DNA from: Sequoia sempervirens
Lineage: Eukaryota > Streptophyta > Pinopsida > Cupressales > Cupressaceae
Length of the DNA stretch: 64,000 nt
Direction of reading: 5' to 3'
NCBI GenBank assembly: GCA_007258455.2
Contig: VDFB02270651.1
Location: forward strand, 703,787,360-703,851,359
Of this stretch, positions 1-12,062 are shown in pieces. Position numbers and translations under genes: made by a program. The notes below the pieces were generated by a model. That model saw only the letters and a list, made by a program, of their open reading frames with translations, was not told the DNA's origin and did not search any database. How positions within the stretch are numbered: the first letter of the stretch is position 1; each line of letters begins with the position of its first letter.

Positions 1-1703
1 CAAATGATGTGGATGTATTTTTTGTATAGTTTCTATGCAATTTTATGATGATGATGATGTATGCATATGAATGTATGGATGCAAATTCTCATGATATGTA
101 ATGATTTAAGATTCTTATAACAACAAATGTATATTGTTCATCATAACTCAAATGATAATGCAAAATGTATGATGTGATATGCAATGATTATGATGATGGA
201 TGTTATGATTATGAGATGTATGTATGTTGATGGTTTGTGGATATAGGGTGGATGCATTGATGATTTTTTTGTTGACTATCATGATACCAGGTTAGTGTGA
301 AGAGAAGATAGAAGAATAAAGAATGAATGATCATTGATTTCGATGATTGCTTCAAACGATCCAACAAGTCCTTGATCCATCAAGACTTTATTAGAGATGG
401 TGACGAGACAATGCAAAATGAGGATGACATATAGGATGATGATTTTCTCACACTTCAGAATTGGGATTTCCGTCATTCCTTATTGTTCGATATAACACAT
501 AGACATGATGCATCAAGGTATTGATAACCAGAATGACATTGTATCTAGTGTAATGGACTTTGACTCAGAAAATAGATAGGATAGTTCTTGTTCACATCTT
601 GAAATACAAAAACCTTGTTGGAATGCAAGTTAGAAACTTAGAATATATTGGACCAAAGCATACGCAATAGTCAACAACATAATCCAAACAACTTTCCTAC
701 ACATTACTAAGAAAGTATGCACCAAGATTATTTTACAAGAGTACCCAAAAGCACAACAAATGAAAAATAATGATCTATGCCCCATTTTTTTCTCTCTAAA
801 TCATTTTTGATAGACATCATCAAGAGGTCCTCGGAATGGATCATTAAGATAAATCATAAGAAAAGATAAAAGACAAACAATCAATGTTATCTATATCTCT
901 TGCCTGTTTAGGTTTAGCTAAAGTGATTTTTGATATTGATTCCCATCACAAGAAGGATACATCCTAGGACATGTTGATTAGAGGTTGTTTGATGTTAGGA
1001 TGATGATGCTAAGATGAGTTGTTGATACAAACTCCACTGACACATTTACTCATGATCTATAATTTAGATTTTGACAATTAGGTTCTTACTTTACAACTTG
1101 TTATGTTTGTTTTCTACTTGTTTCACCAAATTTTGGAGGTGATGATCAATTTATTATGGGTGAAAGCAAGATGGGATGGATGGTTTTGGATTTTCTAGAA
1201 TATTTCAATATATTTGGTATTTTTTGAAATGTTTTTGAGGTTGTTTTTGGTGTTTTTGAATTTTTATATGAATGTTCATGTTTTTTAGATTTTATGAAGT
1301 TGTTTAGGGTTTTCTAAGATATTTGAGGCTATTTAGGTCTTTTGAATGTTTTCTATTTTTTTTGGATTTTCAAATTTCAAATGTTTTTGTATTTTCTAGT
1401 TTTTTGAATGTTTTTGAGTTTTTTGAGATATTTGGATGTTTTGGGGTTTTCTAAGATATCTAGATGTTTTGGGGTTTTCTCAGATATTTGGATGTTTTGG
1501 GTTTTTCAAGAATTTTTACCAAGAACCTAACCTAAAAGACCTATCCTAGGGGTCTCGAGAGCTAATCAAAGATAATCCTTGCTTGTGTTATACATGTAGA
1601 GACCATGTAGTTTGACTGACTCAACACATTTACAAGATGAAGATATGAACAGATGAAAGATGTCAGTTTATTATGATGGACTCGTAAAGGACTGACCTAG
1701 GTG
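1..1703 (-). mobile_element. Distal 3' non-coding part of the Tat-like element
   Basis: No gene is visible. The stretch is AT-rich, with an ATG/GAT run near 45-60 and T-rich repetitive DNA at about 1190-1520. The same style of T-rich repeats (TTTTTGGATTTT-like) resumes at 13320-13480, on the other side of the Athila-like insertion, which supports reading 1-1703 and 13250 onward as one interrupted region. By position it is the long non-coding stretch between integrase and the 3' LTR typical of Tat elements. Confidence 0.55.
1427..1510. repeat. Three tandem copies of a 28-bp unit
   Basis: Copies start at 1427, 1455 and 1483 (28, 28 and 27 bp) and share the core GATGTTTTGGGG(T). They lie within a wider T-rich field containing looser versions of the same motif (GAATGTTTTTG and similar), so this looks like local expansion of a degenerate minisatellite in the Tat 3' region. 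Confidence 0.8.
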
Positions 1704-2292
1704 TGATGAGTCTGGTTTATGGTTTAATTTTGGTAGAATTTATGATCTATTTGCTGAAGTGGTCATGGACTTTGATGTTTGAATGTTGATATTTCCTCAA
1801 AACCATAGACATTGGGCCTAATATTTCTACAAATATTTAATGACATTGACATGTTATATGGGCTATTTGTAATTCCACATGTGGATTAATGAATGTTCTT
1901 TAAGATAGTTACAAATATGCAATTATTGTGTGTACTAATATTGCCATCCAGATATGATTAGAGGCCTGCGAAATGAAGGAAGACTCTGACAGCTAGTTAA
2001 TCACCATAATAGTCAACAAGATGGTCATTCAAAGGTCAATGGAGGGAAGACTCTTGATGGTGAGAAATTCCTCATTTAAATCAAAGTTGTAACCGTCCTA
2101 TAAATGGTTTTTATTTTTGTTGAGCAAATATAAGCATTACTGTTGTGCTAAATGTGTGTTAAGGCAACATGCTTGACCAGATTTCATGCATGCGTAACCA
2201 CCTCTCTATTTTCATGCTTTCCCTAAAGTGGAATCCTCCTAATCTATTGGAGTTGACTGCCTTGTTAGGTGATTAGTTAGTAGCTTCTTTTC

Positions 2293-2303
2293 CTATAAAT
2301 AAG
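2293..2303 (+). promoter_or_regulatory. LTR TATA box
   Basis: CTATAAATAAG. The same motif is at the matching place in the 3' LTR (12599-12609) and also in the LTRs of the element at 20155-23493, so it is a conserved core-promoter element; transcription would begin about 30 bp downstream. Confidence 0.75.
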
Positions 2304-2656
2304 ACCCAGATGCTCCTTCTCGGGAGGTTGCACAATCTGACGATGTAATTGCATTCTTAGTTTTCAATAATACAGTTTCACTACTCTATTGTACTCATGT
2401 TTTCCCATGAGTAAAATGAGTTTATAAGTCTGTGCATCTGAGTTTAAATTTGACTTAAGGGATACTCATCCAAGGGGGCCCACTTGGTGAGCATTTTTTC
2501 CTTTAGTTTAGTTTAGTTTAGTTATTATTTTCTATTTAGTAATTAGTTAAGAATTTGGCACTGAGTGTTCCTGTAGCCAAAGTAGACAGAGTAGTTTCCT
2601 ATTTGTTTGCTCAGATTTTAATTTTTCACATGCATTTTAGGTTAGTACAGTTGTTG

Positions 2657-2878
2657 GTTGATGTTCAACATTTATGTTATTCCTTTCCAAGTAATTTACT
2701 TTCAGTATTGTGTCTCTTTTAGCTGTAGAAGTTGATGTTCAACATTTATGTTATTCCTTTCCAAGTAATTTACTTTCAGTATTGTGTCTCTTTTAGCTGT
2801 AGAAGTTGATGTTCAACATTTATGTTATTCCTTTCCAAGTAATTTACTTTCAGTATTGTGTCTCTTTTAGCTGTAGAA
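2657..2878 (+). repeat. Exact 3 x 74-bp tandem repeat inside the 5' LTR
   Basis: Copies start at 2657, 2731 and 2805 and fill 222 bp exactly. They are identical by eye, while the single equivalent in the 3' LTR (about 12982-13069) differs at several bases. The triplication therefore arose after insertion and recently. Confidence 0.93.
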
Positions 2879-3064
2879 TGAAAATGGCTACTTTGTATCC
2901 TTAGTGCACATACTGTGCTGACCCATTTCAAGTTCACATCCCTGGGTTGACAAGTTAAATGCACCTTCATGATGATTGAAATGGCTATTTAGTTTAGATG
3001 TCGAATCTCTAAGTCACAACTGTAAGGTCTTAGTTGTTAAATCATTGTTGGAGGCCAACATTTT

Positions 3065-3082
3065 TGGTGTCGTTTCTAGGGA
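3065..3082 (+). other. Primer-binding site, tRNA-Asp type, degenerate
   Basis: TGGTGTCGTTTCTAGGGA begins four bases after the LTR end. The usual plant Athila-type site is TGGCGCCGTTGCCGGGGA. Four of the five differences are C-to-T or G-to-A transitions, so the site looks decayed rather than unrelated. Confidence 0.7.
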
Positions 3083-3305
3083 TGGTGTCAAACTAGGGAG
3101 TTCTTTGGAGTCATTGATAGTTTTTATTGTTGTAGTATTTCTGAAAATTTTTTCTTAGTATACCCCTCATTTAGGAAAGTATTGATCCACTATTCCTTTT
3201 CTAATTCTTTGTGTGAGTTGGCTGATAGTGAGTTGATACCACGTGCATAGAGGAAGGAGGAGAGATGTTCATGGGAGATTCCTTCCTAACAATGTCGATC
3301 CATTA

Positions 3306-4846
3306 TAGTTAATTGAATATCAGAACCTGCCAAGAGAAGGAGATCCATGCCCATTTGTTGATGCATTCCCTGATCTGACTAGCTCTAAAGTTTCCTTTGA
3401 AGATCAAAATCTAATTGACAACCCCTTTGCTTTGGACCTACATCAGGAAGGTATGGGTGATGCAAATAGAAACAAACCTAATCAACTAGCTTTTCCTTTC
3501 CCAATTTCTCATGAGAATGAAGTAGACAACCTCAAAAATATCCCCGCTTCAGTCCTTCCTATGTTCTATGGACTTTCCATAGAGGATCCTGATACCTTCT
3601 TGTTTGAGTTTGACATACTCTGCAGGAGTTATGACTATACCAACAATGCCCATAGGCTCAAGCTATTTCCTACCACTATGAAAGAAGCTGCATTAAGATG
3701 GTTCATGAGCCTAGGAAAAAATATTGTGGTGAAGGGATGATATGGAGAAAAAATTCCTTGAGAAATACAAGGAGTATTGCAGGGGTAGTGACATGAGAGG
3801 AGATGATATTTTTAGAATGCAGCAGAAGGAAGATGAGAGCCTAGAGGATTACATTGCAAGGTTTCTATTTTTCCCATAGAAAACCCCCCCACCATACACT
3901 CAATGAAGACTCACAAAAGCTATTTTTCCTTAGAGGAATTAATGACCGTTGCACTGATGCCTTGGACCTAATGGGAGGAGGAGATATCTCCCAAGTTCCT
4001 TGGGAGGATATCAACAGGATATGTCAGAACTACTCTAGGGAAACTTCAAACAAAGGGAGAGCTTACCAATCTTCTATGGGTAAGTCATCTACCAGTGGAG
4101 TTTCAAGAATGGAGATTACTCATTTGCTGGTAGACTTCAAGCAAGACATTATAAACAATCTAGCTACTCAACTAGATACACTTTAGGCCAAGAAGAAACA
4201 AGAGGAGGCAGAGGAAATGTTGGCAGAATATTGCCCTCATTGTAGACAAAAGAAGAAGGAATGTAGATGCAAGATGATAGCTAATATTGATAGCAAGAAG
4301 ATTGCACCTAAGTTCAAGCCAATCTAGTATGAAGAAGATCAAGTCTAATATGTTGCACAAAGGATTCCATGTGCTCCAAAACAAGGTATGCCACCAGATC
4401 CACTATCTTTTGTTGGGCCATATTTCAAGTCTTATTCATCTAGTAACCAATGGAAACCCCCATATCCATCCAACTATGGAGGATATCCACCACGGCCTTG
4501 GAGTAACCCTCCAAATACCTGGCCTAATCACCAAAACTCTCCACCCCAGTGGTAGCAACCTCAAGGGAATTGGTAGCAGTTTCAAGGAAATTGGTAACCA
4601 CCCCGAGGAAATTGGAAGCAAACAAATCAATGGAGGGGAGGAAAACAATGGCCAAACCAAAAAAATAGCTACATGCAACCACCTTCTCAGCCTCATCAAC
4701 TTGCTATAATACCTCCTCCTGCTAATCCAAGCTCAAATCCAACTAAACCTACTTAGCTACCAGCTCAGCCCACACCTAACCCAAATAACAAACCACAAAA
4801 ACAACTAGTATACTCTACTAATTCAAATCAATTCCATGCATATATT
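3306..4846 (+). pseudogene. Gag of the Athila-like element (broken)
   Basis: Gag forms the particle that packages element RNA. The conserved retrotransposon gag core is read at 3432-3740, with a FYGL...DPDTFLFEF segment and LRWFMSL, the usual hydrophobic-aromatic pattern of Ty3 gag. A frameshift lies between about 3735 and 3850, and the rest continues in another frame (3854 to about 5095) with several in-frame stops. A Cys cluster (CPHC...CRC, near 4230-4270) sits where a zinc knuckle would be. It is followed by a Pro/Gln/Trp-rich tail with repeated GNW triplets (about 4565-4620). Stops such as the TAG at 4553-4555 sit in the Gln-rich tail, where CAG is expected. No start codon can be chosen with confidence. 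Confidence 0.85.
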
Positions 4847-5754
4847 GTGAGTGTGAGTGACATCCACTTGCATTCAAGAAATAATTTACCATCCCCTTCC
4901 ATGCCCATTATTACTGAGCTTCCTGTGGAAGAGGAAGAGGAATCTCTGAATGATCCAATTCAGCCAAGTGCACCTAAAAATCTTGAACCAGTCCCAGTCA
5001 AGCAGACTAAACAAGAACCACCATTTCCTCAAAGATTGGAAGTTTCCAAGAAAAAGGAAGAAAAGGAGGACACAACCTTTGAAATCTTGGATTAGCTGAA
5101 GCATATATGTGTCTAGATACTTCTATTTCAGGCCATAAAATATGTTCCAATCTATGGCAAGGAAATTAAGGAAGCATGCCTTAAGAAGCCAGGCGGGAAG
5201 AAGAAAGACCCCACTATGGTTCATGTGGTGGGACAACTAGCTAACATCATGCTTGGAAAAGTGGTTGTTCCCAAATATAATGACTCGAGGAGTCCTATGG
5301 TAGGAGTTGTTATAAATTGGATCTAAATAAATAATGCTCTGATTGAATTAGGAGCAGCAATAAATGTAATGACCAAGGATATCTTGCAACAACTAAATTT
5401 TGCAAGCATGAGACCTACTCCTACCATCTTCCAGCTTGTTGATAGTTCAACTGTTAAACTTGATGGTGTAGTAGAGGACCTTGTGGTACTCTAGACTCAT
5501 GGGAGTACACAATAGATTTCATGATTCTTTCTCTTAAAGCCACACTCGGCGAGTACCCTATCATTCTAGGAAGACCATGGTTAGCAACAAAAAATGCATA
5601 TATTGGATGCAGGATGGGAGACATGACCATTTTTTATGGAAAGAACACCAAAAAGCTTGTTCTCTACCCTCCTACTCAGCCATCCCATGATCTAGATAAT
5701 TCTATATGGCCACATGTTATTGAAGAGGTCGGGGAAGTTAATTTTGTGGTGTAG
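4847..5754 (+). pseudogene. Gag-pol linker and aspartic protease (broken)
   Basis: An acidic, Pro-rich linker (4847-5095, with a run of Glu) leads into a pepsin-like retroviral protease. The active-site region at 5335-5360 reads ALIELGAAINVM; the family has ALIDLGA, so the catalytic Asp is replaced by Glu (codon 5345-5347). The protease C-terminal signature PIILGRPWLATKNA is at 5551-5592. A one-base frameshift near 5490 separates the two parts, and stops interrupt the 5095-5330 stretch. The enzyme would have cut the gag-pol polyprotein; it cannot be functional. Confidence 0.85.
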
Positions 5755-5805
5755 CTTATGATGTTAGGAAGAAGCTCTTTTATGTAGCTTCAAGATGAAG
5801 ATGAA

Positions 5806-7533
5806 ATGTTGGCTAACATCATTCAAAATCATTGTGAAGTGGAGGAAGCATCATCTTCTCATTTTTTTGTTCCATTCAAGACACTTTTGTCTGCTCTTCC
5901 TATAGAAACTCTTCCTATAGCTAAAATTCCTGTAGCAATAGGTATGTCTCATATATTGTTGCCACATGAACTCAAACTACCAAGCATTAGTGAAGCAGCT
6001 ATGATAGAGATAACTACATAAGTGCAAGTGGAAAAAGGAAAACATTTGCATATCAACAACAAATTGAGTGAAGAACAATAGTTGTCATTGACAACCTTAT
6101 TGAAGACCCACCAGCATGCATTTGTGTGGGACTATCATGATATGAAGGGATTGGACCTTAATATTTTCACTCATAGAATTTACAATAGAGATGATTGTAC
6201 CCTAGTTAGATAGCCACAAAGAAGAATTAACCCTGCACTAAGAGAAATTGTAAAAGGAGAACTACAAAAATTGCTAGATGTAGGATTCATCTACCCCATC
6301 TCAGATAGCCAGTGGTTGTCTCCATTGGTGATTGTGCCAAAAAAGGGAGGGAAGTGGCGAGTTTGTGTTGAATATAAGGAACTCAATGCTACCACCAAAA
6401 AGGACCATTTTCCCTTACCCTTCATAGATCAAGTTTTGGACTCACTTGCAGGAAAATAATACTTTTCCTTTCTAGATGGCTTCAATGGCTATAATAAAAT
6501 CCAAATTGCACTAGAGTACTAGGAGAAGACCACCTTTACATGTCCATGGGGAACCTATTCCTACTCGATACTTCCATTTGGCTTATGCAATGCACCTGCA
6601 ACTTTTCAGAGGGCAGTCATTAACATATTTTAAGATATTTCTCATGATTGCATGGAAATTGATATGGATGATTTCACCACCTATGGTGTTGATTTCAATG
6701 AAGCATTGGAGAATCTTAGGAGAGTCCTACAGATATGTGAAGATCACAATCTATCTCTAAATAGTGAAAAGTGTTTCATGATGATGCAAGAAGGTGTAGT
6801 TCGTGGTCACTACATCTCTCACAGAGGAATTCAAGTAGACCCTACAAAAATTGAGGTGATCACCAATCTAAATATCTCTGCAAAACAAAAGGATGTTAGG
6901 AGTTTATTGGGACATGTAAACTATTAAAGGTGGTTCATCAAGGATTTCAGAAAAATAGCAGTACCATTGTATGCCCTTCTCACCAAAGATGTTGAATTTC
7001 AATGGATAGAAGACTGTGACAAAGCATTTTCTGATTTGAAGACATCTTTGACTCATGCTCCTGTACTCAAAGGACCTGATTGGTAGCTTCCTTTTCAAAC
7101 CCATACAGATGCATCCGATAATGCTATCAGAGTTTTCTTAGGATAGAAAGAAGGATTTTTTGAAAATACTATCTATTTTGTCAGCAAAAACTTGCAAGGA
7201 GCTAAATTCAATTATACAGTGACAAAAAAAGAAATACTAGCAATAATCTATGCCCTCAACAAATTTAGGCACTATATAATAGGCTATCAAATCTTTGTGT
7301 ACATTGATCATGCAGCCATTAGATACCTCATGAATAAACCCATGATCATAGGTAGGCTAACAGGATGGTTATTATTGATGCATGAGTTTGACATAACCAT
7401 TGTAGATAAACTAGGAAAGGCAAATGTTGTTGCAGATTTTCTTTCAAGGCTGACTACATCAAAAGGAAATCATGTCATAGATGGCTCTTTCCCTAATGAG
7501 CACTTAGTTTCCATCAGTGTGAAAACACCCTAG
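5806..7533 (+). pseudogene. Reverse transcriptase and RNase H (broken)
   Basis: Ty3-type RT is read in a single frame with stops but no frameshift. Visible blocks are SPLVIVPKKGGKWRVCV and KKDHFPLPFIDQ (6310-6430), LPFGLCNAPATFQR (6571-6612), the active-site block at 6652-6680, and the RNase H segment from 7095 (THTDASDNAI) through KEILAIIYALNKFRHY (7231-7278) and KANVVADFLSRL (7420-7452). The catalytic box is DMDDF (6661-6675) where plant elements have (F/Y)xDDF, so its first aromatic residue is lost although both Asp remain. In-frame stops include TAG at 6520-6522, 7084-7086 and 7144-7146, all where CAG or another Gln codon is expected. Confidence 0.93.
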
Positions 7534-7602
7534 TATGCTAACATAGCTAATTATCTAGTCACAAGGAGATTTCCTCACCACTTCTCTCCAAAAGAGAGAA
7601 GG

Positions 7603-8850
7603 GTGCTCATTGAAATATCATTTCCTTTTTCATGGATTGCAGGATGTTTGTTTTACACTGGGCCAAACCATGTCATGAGGAGATGTGTGAGAGAATATGA
7701 GACATATGATATTTTGCATGCATTCCACAATGAACCATGTGGAGGACATTTTGCAGCCAAGAGGATAGTGATGAAGATTCTAAATACAGGATGTTACTGG
7801 CCAACACTCCACAAGGATGCAGGGAGATATATGAGAAAGTGTGATAGATGTCAGAGGATGGGTAGGCCAACCAAATCTGATGAGATGCCACTTTTCCCTC
7901 AGGTAGTAATCACTCCCTTTGACAAGTGGGGACTATATTTTGTATGACCCATTGATCCTCCATCCAATGGTAAGTCTTATATCTTGGTATGCACTGATTA
8001 TGTAACCAAGTGGGTAGAAGTTAAGGCCATGAAGCATGCAAGAGATAATAAGGTTGTTGAATTTATTTATGAGGATATTTTCACAAGGTATGGAGTTCCA
8101 AGAGAGATAGTGACTGATCAGGGGGCTCAATTCACATCAACCCTTGTTGCAACACTAGTTAATGAGTACAACATAAGATACAGGAAGTCCACTCCTTATC
8201 ACCCTCAAGCCAATGGCCAAGTTTAGGTGACCAACCAAGAGCTTGAAGCCTTTCTAATTAAAATAGTGGTTGTTCATAAAAAGGATTGGGAAAAAAAGTT
8301 GCTAGAAGTTGTCTGGGCCTATAGGACAACCTGGAAAAAAACTAGAGGCTTCACTCCTCTTGAGTTGTTGTATGGAAAGACAGCTATGATGCCCATTGAA
8401 TTTTAACATAAGACTCTTAGGACTGTAGTAGACTTGGGGATGAATATCTCTGAGGCACAAAGAGAAAGAATGATGCAGTTGAATGCTTTGGATGAGATGA
8501 GGAGAGTAGCCTTGCATCACATAGAGGTAGTGAAAAATCAGAGAATCAAGTGGCATGACAAATTCATCAAGGACAATAAATCCCAACCAAGAGATTGGGC
8601 CCTGCTCTATGATTCAAGGTATCAAGATAATGCAGGAAAATTGTAGACGAGGTGGCTAGGACAATATGAGGTTGTTGAATTCTTCCCCAATGGTGTTGTT
8701 CAACTCACTACCATTGACCCTATCAGATTTAAGTTGCTTGTCAATGGTCATCACCTCAGATTGTATCACAAGCCAACTTCCAAAGAGGATTTCCTACATC
8801 AATTCACTCAGCATGCAACACCCAAGCTTCCTGTAGCTAAGGGAAGTGGA
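7603..8850 (+). pseudogene. Integrase (broken, catalytic triad lost)
   Basis: It is in the same frame as RT. The HHCC zinc-binding domain is at about 7711-7860 (HAFHNEPCGGHF then CDRCQRMG). The DDE core follows. The first catalytic Asp, in the usual WGLDFV motif, is Tyr (codon 7936-7938). The second is present in VTDQGAQF (GAT 8116-8118). The third, Glu after NGQV, is a TAG stop (8224-8226). Other stops are at 7945 (TGA), about 8404 (TAA) and 8644 (TAG). The C-terminal part (WAYRTTWKK...TPLELLYGK, then LVNGHHLRLY) is well preserved, and the frame runs on to 9024. There is no chromodomain, as expected outside the chromovirus clade. Confidence 0.93.
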
Positions 8851-9252
8851 CCTAGTGTCCCTCCTTCTAGAAAAGGTATGTACCTTGTCATAATAAAGAA
8901 TTCCACTTTTTTGGGAGTCCACTTATTCACCCATCCACCCATCTACCCATCCATCTCCACCTTTCTCTCTCTTCCATCACTTCACTTCATTCGATTTCAC
9001 CTCATTCCACCTCATTTTCATTAATTGGTCAACTTATTTCTTAAAAGCCGATTGATACTTTCTCCATAATCTTTGCAACAAATCTTCCATGAATCCAGGT
9101 ATGTGCACATTAATTGCTATATCTTAATTGTCTTTAGTGCATTCATTTAATTGTTGTGAATTATTATGGACGTTCACCATAGCATGTCATTATTCCCTAT
9201 CCCTATCAAATCATCATTACCACCTCACATGTGAGGACACATGCTCAAATTT

Positions 9253-9267
9253 AGGTTGGGGGGAAGA
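9253..9267 (+). other. Internal (second) polypurine tract
   Basis: AGGTTGGGGGGAAGA lies in the non-coding gap 9025-9578 between integrase and the extra ORF. It repeats the tract AGGTTGGGGGGAG that abuts the 3' LTR at 12050-12062. In Athila-type and other env-class plant elements an internal tract upstream of the 3' gene is known and may act as a second plus-strand priming site. The rest of 9025-9578 is AT-rich and shows no gene. Confidence 0.7.
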
Positions 9268-9578
9268 TGTGAGTACTTTTCCCATGTGTCAGTCCATGCT
9301 AGTCTACATTAGCAAAGTTTAAATCGAGCCAATTTGAATTCTGAGTGAAATGATGTCTTGTATGTGTGAGGTGACACCAACCGCCACTACCATTTTTCTC
9401 CATTATAACCTTCATTTATTACTCCTTTACTACCACTATTGATCCTATCATAATCTTAAGTCACCAAAAGGTAAAACAAAAAGAAAAAAGGTAAACCAGA
9501 AAGGGAAAATTCAGATGACATTGGCATTGGAAATTTAGCAATGTTGCAGGAAGGAAAACTTTGCAAAGTGATTTTTGA

Positions 9579-11739
9579 TTGCAAACAATGGGAGGTGGGT
9601 TAATTCAAAATGAACCCACAGTTCACGATGTATTATTGGAGGATGTACCCTACCAGACCAAATTCAGAAACTTCAAGTGGTTAGACTATTTCATGAAGTT
9701 GAATGGTTTTAATCAAGACGTTGCATTAGAATTTTCCCAAACATTGTTTGAGGGAAAGGCCATGTAAAAGGGTTGGAGGTCATGGTGACTAAAGAAAGGA
9801 TTGAAAAAGTTATAGGGTTTCCTTCCAATGATGAAAATTACCTTGCTTCCAGAAACGTCAGGTCAACTAGGGCCAAATTTACATAACCTAGTGACCTTCC
9901 ATTGAGCGTGGAAAAACAAGGTGCAAAGAGAACCTCTTTGCTTGAGCCATGGAAGCAAATAGCTATTTATGTTATAAAATACATGACCTGTGAAGGTCAC
10001 CAATCGAATCTACATTTGGTGCACTTCAAACTCTTTAATTGCATGAGGCATGGGAGGAGGATGAATGTGTCAAACATGCTATACTACCTTCTTTCAATCA
10101 TGGTAGCCGAGACTCAAAAAGGTAGGGACAATTCTGTTTCCCACCATTGTTTGATCAAATTATTAGTTGAGAAGTCTTTGCATGATGTGTCTAAGATGAA
10201 TTGGGAAGAATTCATAAATATTGATCAAATTAGACCAGAGTATTTGTGACCTAGGGTTTTACCTCAACCTCATAGGTCTAGCAAGAGATTGAGCATGACT
10301 GAAGCCACTCCTAGGGCTTCAACCTCTGGAACATGCCCTAGTGTAAACCCTCCTACAACAGAACAAACCATAGAGATTAGTTCTTCTAAGATAGAGCAGT
10401 CAGACAAAGAAAGTTCCTCTCCAAATTTTGATGATGATGTTCATCCTGGAATCCTAATGAGAACTAGGGCATAGAAGAGAGAAGCAGAAATAAGAAAAGG
10501 AAAAGCTAAAAGGCAGCCAATAGAAAAAGAAGTACCAAGCTCTAAGAAGCGGAAGGTTGACACTGTTCATCCTGCAACCAAAGAAAAATGTGAAAGTGCT
10601 CCTAGAAAATCAAGACCAGTCAGGCTAGCCTTTGATATGCCTCTACAGGAAATCCCTAATCCCAAAGAAACATTACGGGGGGACACAAAAGCTCCAATGG
10701 GGTAGGTGAATGTCGAGGAAGAGGACATATTTAAGAAAGAAGCAAACATAACACTGGAAGATCTTGTTGATATTGCAGAACAAGTTGAGAATCAAGGGTA
10801 TGAGGAAAATTAGGAGTTCCTCCAGCATAAGTAAGAACAGGAATAAGAGGCCCTGCAGCCAAAATTGGGAGAACAATTAGTACCCTTGTAGCTAGAATTA
10901 ACTGAACAGCCTGAATCCTTGCAGCTGGTACTATATGGAGAGAAAGCATTATTACCAGGAAAATTTTGGTAGGAATACATAAAACCCTTGATTTTACAGT
11001 ACACACAACAATTATGAACTTATGGAAAGAGATACAAAGGAGGGAGGAGGAATGGAAAGAGGAGAAATGCAGGCTGAAGAAGGAAATTCAAAAGAGAGAT
11101 GAAGTGATTGAGGATAAGAATGAGGACATTGCTACTTTAAAGGAAAAAGTGGACAATATTGTCACCTTGGTACCACAGATTTTAGAATGCAAGTCCCCTC
11201 CAAGGGTCTATGCTCTGCATTTAAAGGATAAATATCTTTCTTTTAAGATGGCAAGGATTGTCTCGGGTTTGAACCCTTCCATTGAGACTCCTATTGAATT
11301 TTTCAATGCTTATCGGATTGCTTCCCCTAAGATGAAAAATTTGTTGTGTGAATTCTATTTGCATAATTATGTTGTGACTCAAGACCATGATTGGAATCCA
11401 CTATTGTATGTTTGGGATGTCTAATTAAGGGAATTTATGTCCTGGGTATAGAATGAGATCAGTTGGGGATAACAATACGGGGCTTATAGGAAAATGGAAT
11501 CCAATATCCCTCTGCCCATCAAGGCTAAATCAAGAAACCCAAGGGACATTTACAAGGATTGGCACAAATTTCTTGTTAGACCTAGCTATGGTAATAGGAT
11601 CATGCCTTGGATGGAAGTAATTTATAGTGAGTATGAGGTGGTGGAAAAAGCAAAAGAGGAAACTATGAAGGGATACTTGTCACAAAGATGGAACACCCTA
11701 ACTGATGAGCTAAAACAAGTTGAGCCCCACTCTATATAG
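9579..11739 (+). pseudogene. Extra ORF in the env position, Athila ORF-like, nuclear-type protein (broken)
   Basis: A gene between integrase and the 3' LTR, split over several frames by stops and shifts. The N-terminal conserved domain (9579-10250) includes FKWLDYFMKLNGF, LLEPWKQIAIYVIKYMTCEGH and an alternating hydrophobic region. It is followed by RSSKRLS and Ser/Thr-rich sequence (10270-10470), a basic cluster SSKKRKVD (10538-10561) resembling an SV40-type nuclear localisation signal, a strong coiled coil (11010-11160, rich in Glu/Lys heptads) and a C-terminal domain to 11739. No signal peptide or membrane segment is evident, so an envelope role is unlikely. The KYxTxEGH core recurs in the gene at 44806-46214, which shows these are one family. 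Function unknown; the nearest known class is the Athila ORF/plant transposon-associated proteins. Confidence 0.65.
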
Positions 11740-12049
11740 AACTATGCTGCAACACTTAAAAGAATTGATAGATACATACAGATTGGAAGGAAAAAGGGAT
11801 GATTTTGGCTTCCACTAACTTTTTAGCCACCCATCTTGATGTGGCCCATGCCAAATTTTAGGTATTACCACTATGATATTACTACAGAGAGATAGAGATG
11901 GAACATATTAGAAAGACAACAAGGGTTCTATTGGGATCCTGATTCACGTACAACAACCACTGATGTAGGATAGTTGGCGGTTGAAAATTTTAGGGCATTG
12001 ACTAAGCAAAAGAACAACCCTTCCCCTGTTGGAGGACCAACAAAACCTT
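11740..12049 (+). other. Non-coding tail between the extra ORF and the 3' polypurine tract
   Basis: Short, stop-rich leader into the polypurine tract. Scraps of reading frame such as a Tyr/Arg-rich stretch near 11870-11930 may be the decayed end of the preceding ORF. Nothing else is visible. Confidence 0.5.
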
Positions 12050-12062
12050 AGGTTGGGGGGAG
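12050..12062 (+). other. 3' polypurine tract of the Athila-like element
   Basis: AGGTTGGGGGGAG directly abuts the 3' LTR start (TAATGAGT, a TG-to-TA mutated end). Plus-strand DNA synthesis would be primed here. Confidence 0.88.

Larger units (their letters stand above)
1704..3060 (+). repeat. 5' LTR of the Athila-like element
   Basis: It begins TGATGAGT and ends GGCCAACA. It matches 12063-13249 along its length but is about 170 bp longer, mostly because of a 74-bp segment present three times here and once in the other LTR. A TATA box lies at 2293-2303, and ATGAGTAAAATGAG near 2405 could take part in 3' end formation. Confidence 0.92.

Noticed and set aside
279..476. 65-codon minus-strand frame near the window start
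   Set aside because: No domain and no related frame in the window; it lies in T-rich non-coding DNA of the Tat 3' region.
4436..5104. Minus-strand frames opposite gag (4436-4699, 4886-5104)
   Set aside because: Shadows of the Pro/Gln/Glu-rich gag tail and linker on the other strand.
10567..11006. Four overlapping minus-strand frames opposite the extra ORF of the Athila-like element
   Set aside because: Low-complexity shadows; the plus strand holds the coding pattern (basic cluster and coiled coil).
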